Origin: Bacillota bacterium
GTDB taxonomy: Bacteria; Bacillota; Clostridia; Christensenellales; Borkfalkiaceae
Assembly: GCA_003343765.1 (NCBI GenBank)
Contig: QAKO01000036.1
Coordinates: forward strand, 1-5,966
Length of the DNA stretch: 5,966 nt
Direction of reading: 5' to 3'
Under the pieces are notes generated by a model. The model did no database searches and was not told the DNA's origin. It saw only the letters and a list, made by a program, of their open reading frames with translations. Numbering within the stretch: position 1 is the first letter of the stretch; each line of letters begins with the position of its first letter. Below are positions 1 through 3,668 of this stretch, piece after piece. The position numbers and the translations under genes are program-made.

Positions 1-205
1 TATGCTCGCTTTTGCCTCGATCGCGTCGGGAGTTTTGTTCTGGTATGTGCTTATCTGGCGCTTCGTATTGTATTATTCATATATCGTTATGGGGATCGGA
101 ATGAATATTTTCGATGTGGTCGTGAATCTTCGTCAAGAGAAAAAGAGAAGATCTTTTCAGTCTGGCAACCAAAGTCAGTCTGGCAACCAACGGAAAGATG
201 AATAG
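1..205 (+). CDS. C-terminal end of a membrane protein, probably flippase-like (LPG synthase TM region family), partial
   Basis: The reading frame is open from the left edge (codons begin at position 2) and stops with TAG at 203-205, so only about the last 67 residues are visible. The first ATG at position 2 is most likely internal. Two hydrophobic stretches (about residues 2-18 and 22-38) flank a WRF..YY motif (about 19-25), then a basic tail with KKRR. A transmembrane helix with WRF and paired tyrosines followed by a short charged cytoplasmic tail is how many lysylphosphatidylglycerol synthase TM-region (UPF0104, flippase-like) proteins end; these are polytopic membrane proteins linked to lipid modification or transport. 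The family call is from motif memory only, and another polytopic membrane protein is possible. The tail carries a six-residue tandem duplication (SGNQSQ then SGNQRK). A strong terminator begins six bases after the stop, so the gene ends its transcription unit. Confidence 0.6.
   Translation, partial: MLAFASIASGVLFWYVLIWRFVLYYSYIVMGIGMNIFDVVVNLRQEKKRRSFQSGNQSQSGNQRKDE
157..192 (+). repeat. 18-bp tandem duplication in the tail of the membrane protein gene
   Basis: Positions 157-174 and 175-192 are two adjacent 18-bp copies that differ at a single base (173 versus 191). The unit is a multiple of three, so it adds six residues (SGNQSQ / SGNQRK) to the hydrophilic C-terminal tail without breaking the frame. 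It looks like a recent slippage duplication. Confidence 0.85.
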
Positions 206-210
206 GTGAA

Positions 211-245
211 GCGGAGCCGTGCAATTTTGCGCGGCTCCGCCTTTT
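211..245 (+). terminator. Rho-independent terminator after the membrane protein gene
   Basis: Left arm 211-219 (GCGGAGCCG) pairs perfectly with 232-240 (CGGCTCCGC). The stem can extend inward by a G-U pair and two G-C pairs around an AT-rich loop. CTTTT follows at 241-245. It sits six bases after the stop codon on the plus strand. Confidence 0.9.
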
Positions 246-256
246 ATCTGTAAATG

Positions 257-300
257 AAAAGCCGCGGATCGCAAATGATTTTTCCGATCCGCGGCTTTGT
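257..300. terminator. Second, 14-bp perfect hairpin, possible bidirectional terminator
   Basis: Arm 258-271 is an exact inverted copy of 285-298 (AAAGCCGCGGATCG / CGATCCGCGGCTTT) with a 13-base loop. The A-run on the left and T-run on the right give a short U-tract whichever strand is transcribed, so it could stop read-through from either side. It lies only 17 bp after the first terminator. The plus-strand U-tract is short and mostly inside the stem, so a pure structural repeat is an alternative. Confidence 0.65.
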
Positions 301-592
301 TATGCTGAGTAAAAATTTCGCCCGCATACGGTTTGTTCGGTGAAACTTTTAACGTTAAACTGAATCGGGTAATCAGAATTTCGGCTTTTGTTTTGCAATC
401 AGCCTGATCGGGTGGTTTGATGTGGCAACAATCAACAGGGGCAGCAACTAATTGGGACTGAGGAAAGACATCTCCTTTTATCGAAGAAGTTTTTCTCTCT
501 GTAAAGTTGTGGATTTTCTATACAGAGGGGGCTGTTTTGTTTGAACAGGTGTGTCGGTTTTTGTCTGATAGGTATATGAGCAAGGGTAGGGT
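301..592. other. Intergenic region without a recognisable gene
   Basis: I recognise no gene, RNA family or mobile-element end here. Notable pieces are a 12-bp palindrome TTTAACGTTAAA at 348-359 and a nine-pair stem (495-503 with 521-529, one G-U pair, 17-base loop) followed by a loosely T-rich stretch. A non-ATG open frame runs through the right part into the next region (462-665); it is discussed as a finding and is not called as a gene. Confidence 0.5.
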
Positions 593-626
593 AAAAGAAA
601 AAATGTCCCGCAGTATTTGCGGGACA
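593..626 (-). terminator. Rho-independent terminator of the XRE repressor gene (minus strand)
   Basis: Read on the minus strand, TGTCCCGCA (626-618) and TGCGGGACA (612-604) form a perfect 9-bp GC-rich stem with a five-base loop. An almost pure U-tract follows, from the A-rich run at 593-603 on the plus strand. It is a strong simple terminator 137 bp beyond the repressor stop codon, giving that gene a transcript end of its own. Confidence 0.9.
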
Positions 627-763
627 AAGAAAGCGATATTTAAATGTTATGATGAATTTCAGTAATAATTATTAAAAATAATCAACAATATTAATCATAT
701 CGCCAAGAAAATACCTTTGAAAAAACGGAAAGTTTTCACAAAGGATTTTCAGAACGGTAGATG
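627..763 (-). other. AT-rich 3' untranslated region of the repressor transcript, with a hairpin
   Basis: This stretch separates the repressor stop codon from its terminator and holds no gene I can support. It is visibly richer in A and T than the flanking housekeeping genes, for example 661-700. A hairpin can form from 714-726 with 732-744 (CCTTTG against CAAAGG outside, AAAAC against GTTTT inside, a small mismatch between). On the minus strand it is followed by a T-rich run, so it may be a weak first terminator just after the gene. Confidence 0.5.
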
Positions 764-1087
764 TTATTTGCTTTCAACGTAAGCGCGGACGCTTTTTACA
801 ATGAAAGTCTGCTCTGCTTTGGAAAGTCTGCCGAAGTCGACGTAGAAATTCTGTAACGTTTTGTTATCGGTGTATACGTAGTTATTCTCGCTGTCCGATT
901 TGCCGAGCAGATAGTCTGTGCTGGTATTGAATATATTCGAAATTTCGATGATCTGCTCAAACGTGGGACGAGAACGACCGATTTCCCAGCTACTGACAGT
1001 GGACTGCTTCACACCTAACTTATCCGCCAACTCGCACTGTGTCGTGTCGTTTTCTTTCCTTAAAGTTTTTAAAATTTTTGCAAACAT
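764..1087 (-). CDS. XRE/Cro-CI family helix-turn-helix repressor
   Basis: This 107-residue protein is probably a DNA-binding transcriptional repressor acting as a dimer. The HTH_3/XRE fold covers about residues 3-62: a first helix with LRKENDTTQ, then TQCELADKLGV (about 16-26) and the recognition helix KQSTVSSWEIG (about 27-37), followed by the conserved P-x-x-x-x-I-I-x-I segment and YLLG (59-62). The last 45 residues are variable, ending in a LSKAEQ..I helix (89-107) common in small phage-type and SinR-like repressors, probably for dimerisation. There is no protease, peptidase or metal-binding domain. The ATG fits the family N-terminus (MFAKILKTLRKE) although no good Shine-Dalgarno is seen. 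It stands alone, divergent from gpmI, with its own terminator and no recognisable toxin, integrase or peptidase partner nearby. The family is certain; the targets are unknown, with self-regulation inferred from the upstream palindrome. Confidence 0.93.
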   Translation of the reverse strand: MFAKILKTLRKENDTTQCELADKLGVKQSTVSSWEIGRSRPTFEQIIEISNIFNTSTDYLLGKSDSENNYVYTDNKTLQNFYVDFGRLSKAEQTFIVKSVRAYVESK

Positions 1088-1304
1088 AACCGTATAGATA
1101 ACCGGCGCGTGAGATTTTAACGTAAAATTCCCTTTGCGTTAATACGCCGATGTCAGCATAGATTCAAGCGAAAACTGTATTTCAGAATTACTGCCTTGCG
1201 GGCAGAGTACAGGATCGTTTTCGCGCTTTTTTGAATTTACGGCTAACTTACCGTCATGTCCCAAATTTCGCCGCTTCCCATGCGGCCTTCTCAATAGTTT
1301 CTTG
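1088..1304 (-). other. Long 5' leader of the repressor transcript, possible uORF and hairpins
   Basis: If the strong upstream promoter is used, about 217 nt of leader precede the repressor start. On the minus strand the leader contains GAGAAGG (1294-1288) four bases before an ATG at 1281-1279 that opens a 12-codon frame ending in TAG (MGSGEIWDMTVS). This ATG sits in the loop of a 5-bp GC stem (1286-1282 with 1274-1270). A second small stem pairs 1205-1201 with 1195-1191. An 80-codon frame (1381-1139) crosses the region, but its two ATGs lie in or upstream of the promoter, so I do not call it. The leader's role is unknown. Confidence 0.35.
1114..1142 (-). promoter_or_regulatory. Possible second, weaker repressor promoter with an inverted repeat
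   Basis: On the minus strand, TTAACG (1142-1137) and TAAAAT (1119-1114) are 17 bp apart, which would start transcription near 1107, about 20 nt before the repressor ATG. The -10 lies in a 15-bp inverted repeat, ATTTTA-ACG-TAAAAT, at 1114-1128, which could be an operator. The -35 matches consensus at only four of six bases. Confidence 0.3.
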
Positions 1305-1339
1305 TCAATAATCATATCACGTTTGACAATGTTTGTCAA
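1302..1339 (-). promoter_or_regulatory. Near-consensus minus-strand promoter overlapped by a palindromic operator
   Basis: On the minus strand, a perfect -35 TTGACA (1339-1334), a 17-bp spacer and the -10 TATGAT (1316-1311) form an almost ideal sigma-A promoter firing toward the repressor gene; the predicted start is near 1304. A 17-bp palindrome, TTGACAA-TGT-TTGTCAA (1323-1339), covers the -35 and half the spacer. A third copy of the same half-site, TTGTCAA, lies at 1302-1308 over the predicted start. A dimer bound here would block RNA polymerase, and the adjacent XRE protein is the natural candidate; that pairing is inference. Confidence 0.75.
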
Positions 1340-1494
1340 GTAAAACCATGTGAAAGTATGTGCAATTATTTTAGCATACAATAATATGTAATATGTCGAT
1401 TAATTTTTCTTTAAAGGTCAAAAGCGGCGAAGACAGAGAGGCGATTGGGCAGGGTGAAAAGTAATGGATTTTTTACAAAACTGTGTTCGGCGGC

Positions 1495-1523
1495 TTGCCA
1501 AAAGCAGGCGGATAAGATATAAT
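1495..1523 (+). promoter_or_regulatory. sigma-A promoter of gpmI
   Basis: TTGCCA (1495-1500) and TATAAT (1518-1523) are separated by exactly 17 bp on the plus strand. The predicted start is near 1530, giving a leader of about 30 nt before the gpmI ATG. Confidence 0.85.
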
Positions 1524-1558
1524 AATAAGGAAAGAGTTTTCATGCGAGGTAAGAAAAA

Positions 1559-3097
1559 ATGAAGAAACCTTATGCGATCATTATTATGGACGGATACGGG
1601 ATCAATCCCGAAACGAAAGGAAATGCGATTGCTTTGGAAGGCAGTCCCAATGTAAAGAAGTATATGGCGGAATACCCGTCATCGCAGCTGGGAGCGTCCG
1701 GGCTGAGCGTCGGACTTCCGGACGGGCAGATGGGTAATTCGGAGGTCGGACATCTGAACATGGGGGCGGGCAGGATCGTCTATCAGGAGCTGACGAAGAT
1801 CACGAAAGAGATCGAAGACGGAGAATTTTTTAAAAACGAAGCGTTGCTTGGCGCGATGAAAAGTGCGAAGGAAAACGGGAAGAAGCTGCATATCTGGGGA
1901 CTTTTGTCGGACGGCGGCGTACACAGTCACAATACGCACTTATATGCACTTTTGAAAATGTGCAAGGAAAAGGGGCTTGAGAATGCGTACGTACATTGTT
2001 TTATGGACGGGCGCGACGTTTCCCCGACGTCTGGTGCGGGATTTGTGCGTGAATTGCAAAAAGAAATGGATGCGTTGCAGTTCGGGACGATCGCATCGGT
2101 ATGCGGAAGGTATTATGCGATGGATCGTGACAATCGTTGGGAGCGTGTTTCGAAGGCATACGAAATGCTGACGCTCGGCAACGGTATTCATGCGGAAGAT
2201 GCGGCGGAAGCGATCGAAGCATCGTACAAGGGCGACGTGACGGATGAATTTGTTCTGCCGACGAACGTGGTGAAGGGCGGCAAGCCTGTGGCGCTGGTGG
2301 AGAAAGGGGACAGCGTGATCTTTTTCAATTTCCGTCCCGACCGTGCCAGGGAGATCACCCGTGCGTTCACCGAACCGGACTTTACGGGATTTGAGAGAAA
2401 GACGGGGTATCTTGCGCCGTACTATGTATGTTTTACGGAATACGATGCGACATTCTCGCACGTGCAGGTAGCATTCAAAAAGCAGAGCCTGAAGAACACG
2501 TTAGGCGAATATCTTGCGTCTTTGGGGAAGAAGCAGCTTCGCATTGCGGAGACGGAGAAATATGCGCATGTAACGTTTTTCTTTAACGGCGGAGTGGAAG
2601 CTCCGAACAAAGACGAAGTGCGCGTACTGATCCCTTCACCGAAGGTGGCGACGTATGACCTGAAACCGGAGATGAGCGCGTATGAAGTGACGGATAAAGT
2701 GATCGAGCAGCTTTCGACGGGCGAATATGACGCTATGATCCTGAACTTTGCGAATTGCGACATGGTCGGGCATACGGGTGTTCTGGAAGCGGCGGAAAAG
2801 GCCGTTGCGGCCGTGGACGAATGTGTGGACAGGGTTTTGAAAAAGATTCTGGAAATGGGCGGCGGTGCGCTTCTGACGGCAGACCACGGAAACGCGGACA
2901 AGATGATCGCAGAAGACGGATCTCCGTTCACGGCGCATACGACGAATCCTGTTCCGGTCGTTCTGGTATGCGATGCGTTCAAGGGCGCGAAACTGCGTTC
3001 GGGCGGCGTGCTGGCGGATCTTGCTCCTACGCTTTTGGACATGATGGGGATCGCTGTTCCCGCGGAAATGTCGGGTAAGACGCTCATCGAGCATTAA
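1559..3097 (+). CDS. gpmI: 2,3-bisphosphoglycerate-independent phosphoglycerate mutase
   Basis: This cytosolic Mn-dependent enzyme interconverts 3-phosphoglycerate and 2-phosphoglycerate in glycolysis and gluconeogenesis through a phosphoserine intermediate. The 512-residue length is normal for the family. Metal and catalytic motifs are in place: MDGYG (Asp11), the phosphorylated serine in MGNSEVGHLNMG (Ser61), SDGGVHSH (His122), MDGRD (Asp153), GRYYAMDRDNRW (Arg184, Arg190), FRPDRAR (Arg259, Arg262), ETEKYAH (Lys334), NFANCDMVGHTG (Asp401, His405), TADHGN (Asp442, His443) and His460 in FTAHTTN. The alkaline-phosphatase-like domain is split around the inserted phosphotransferase domain (about 80-310). 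The ATG is supported by GAGG (1546-1549) nine bases upstream and by a promoter at 1495-1523. No clear terminator follows, so some read-through into secG is possible. No missing residue or frameshift is seen. Confidence 0.98.
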   Translation: MKKPYAIIIMDGYGINPETKGNAIALEGSPNVKKYMAEYPSSQLGASGLSVGLPDGQMGNSEVGHLNMGAGRIVYQELTKITKEIEDGEFFKNEALLGAMKSAKENGKKLHIWGLLSDGGVHSHNTHLYALLKMCKEKGLENAYVHCFMDGRDVSPTSGAGFVRELQKEMDALQFGTIASVCGRYYAMDRDNRWERVSKAYEMLTLGNGIHAEDAAEAIEASYKGDVTDEFVLPTNVVKGGKPVALVEKGDSVIFFNFRPDRAREITRAFTEPDFTGFERKTGYLAPYYVCFTEYDATFSHVQVAFKKQSLKNTLGEYLASLGKKQLRIAETEKYAHVTFFFNGGVEAPNKDEVRVLIPSPKVATYDLKPEMSAYEVTDKVIEQLSTGEYDAMILNFANCDMVGHTGVLEAAEKAVAAVDECVDRVLKKILEMGGGALLTADHGNADKMIAEDGSPFTAHTTNPVPVVLVCDAFKGAKLRSGGVLADLAPTLLDMMGIAVPAEMSGKTLIEH

Positions 3098-3144
3098 AAA
3101 AATTGAAATTCTGAAAAAATCGTGCAAAACCGGATAAAAAAAGG

Positions 3145-3173
3145 TTGAAAAATCCTGTGTGTTATGGTATACT
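3145..3173 (+). promoter_or_regulatory. Extended -10 promoter of secG
   Basis: TTGAAA (3145-3150), a 17-bp spacer and TATACT (3168-3173) are present, with the extended -10 element TGG directly in front (3165-3167). The predicted start is near 3180, about 40 nt before the secG ATG. It may also serve rnr through read-through of the terminator between them. Confidence 0.85.
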
Positions 3174-3205
3174 ATACAAGCATTGGATTTTAAAAAAGTC
3201 AGTTC

Positions 3206-3212
3206 AGGGGAG
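3206..3212 (+). promoter_or_regulatory. Shine-Dalgarno that decides the secG start
   Basis: AGGGGAG at 3206-3212 lies eight bases before the ATG at 3221. It overlaps the alternative in-frame GTG at 3212, leaving that codon no usable spacing, so 3221 is the better start. Confidence 0.75.
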
Positions 3213-3220
3213 TGAAAATT

Positions 3221-3553
3221 ATGCCCGACATGATGTCTATGATCAATAATATGTTGGCTCCGTTGCCCAGTGACGGAGTATGGACAGTATATCAGATAGT
3301 CAGCCTTGTACTTTTGGCGCTGATGGTTTTGGCTGCGATCGTCGCGATTGTGATCGTTTTATTCCAGCCCGGTAACTCTACGGGTATCGACGCGCTCGGC
3401 GGAAGCAGTGAAACTTTCTTCGGCAAGAATAAGGGCAGGTCAATGGAAAGCAAGATGAAGAAATGGACGACCATTTCTCTGATCGTGCTCGGCGTATTGG
3501 CGGTTCTGTTCTTTATTCTGCAATTTGGTACGATCTGGGGCGTTGCAGCTTAA
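3221..3553 (+). CDS. secG: Preprotein translocase subunit SecG
   Basis: SecG is the small accessory subunit of the SecYEG channel in the cytoplasmic membrane, where it assists SecA-driven protein export. With the ATG at 3221 the protein has 110 residues: an N-terminal extension of about 20, a first transmembrane helix (about 24-48), the family signature loop beginning LFQPGNSTG and including GGSSETFFGKNKGRS (about 47-74), and a second helix (about 83-102). An in-frame GTG at 3212 would add three residues, but the ribosome-binding site favours the ATG. At 110 residues it is longer than the usual 75-80, owing to the N-terminal extension with five methionines among the first eleven residues. It has its own promoter, ends at a strong terminator and precedes rnr, an order common in Firmicutes. 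Confidence 0.95.
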   Translation: MPDMMSMINNMLAPLPSDGVWTVYQIVSLVLLALMVLAAIVAIVIVLFQPGNSTGIDALGGSSETFFGKNKGRSMESKMKKWTTISLIVLGVLAVLFFILQFGTIWGVAA

Positions 3554-3568
3554 CATGCGGCGATTTCG

Positions 3569-3606
3569 GCGGCTATTCTGGTGAATAGCCGCTTTTCTTT
3601 TTTCTT
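3569..3606 (+). terminator. Rho-independent terminator between secG and rnr
   Basis: GCGGCTATTC (3569-3578) and GAATAGCCGC (3583-3592) form a perfect 10-bp stem with a TGGT loop, followed by a long T-run (3593-3606, interrupted by two C). It starts 15 bases after the secG stop. No convincing promoter lies between it and rnr, so rnr may depend on incomplete termination or on a promoter too weak to recognise. Confidence 0.93.
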
Positions 3607-3654
3607 AAAATAATAAAAGAGTCGGGGCAAAGACGAGCGTGCCGCACGGCGGAC

Positions 3655-3658
3655 GGAG
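3655..3658 (+). promoter_or_regulatory. Shine-Dalgarno supporting the ATG start of rnr
   Basis: GGAG at 3655-3658 is ten bases before the ATG at 3669. The upstream in-frame GTG at 3639 has only a GGGG eleven bases before it and would add a basic ten-residue extension (MPHGGRRKSK) with no family counterpart that I know of. I prefer 3669, with moderate certainty. Confidence 0.55.
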
Positions 3659-3668
3659 AAAATCAAAA

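Noticed and set aside
495..540. Nine-pair stem followed by a T-rich stretch as a plus-strand terminator
   Set aside because: The 17-base loop is long and the downstream GCTGTTTTGTTT is a poor, offset U-tract, with no gene upstream that needs it.
301..763. tmRNA, 6S RNA, riboswitch or T-box in the gene-poor stretch
   Set aside because: I looked for conserved cores by eye and recognised none; a covariance-model search would be needed to exclude divergent RNAs.
1113..1123. GATTTTAACGT shared with 5743-5753 as a possible attachment-site pair
   Set aside because: Eleven AT-rich bases shared once, with no integrase and with the second copy overlapping the rnr stop codon, is best explained by chance.
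1323..1351. TTGACA on the plus strand as a promoter toward gpmI
   Set aside because: The hexamer exists only because of the palindrome; the sequence 17 bp downstream (CCATGT) is not a -10. The gpmI promoter at 1495-1523 is far better.
1139..1381. 80-codon minus-strand open frame between the repressor and its upstream promoter
   Set aside because: Its first ATG (1381) lies upstream of the predicted start near 1304 and its second (1315) falls in the -10 element. No Shine-Dalgarno is seen for either, and the residues suggest no known domain. It could be a decayed gene, so it is described within the leader and not called.
2422..3087. 221-codon antisense open frame inside gpmI, with others such as 1940-2461
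   Set aside because: These are shadows of the gpmI coding frame: serine/arginine-rich translations without family motifs, lacking their own promoter or ribosome-binding site.
3606..3616. TAAAAT / TAATAA as a -10 for rnr
   Set aside because: No -35-like hexamer lies 16-18 bp upstream; that position is inside the secG terminator stem. The bases are simply part of an AT-rich run.
3639..3668. GTG at 3639 as the rnr start
   Set aside because: It gives a basic ten-residue extension with poor ribosome-binding spacing, while the ATG at 3669 has GGAG ten bases upstream.
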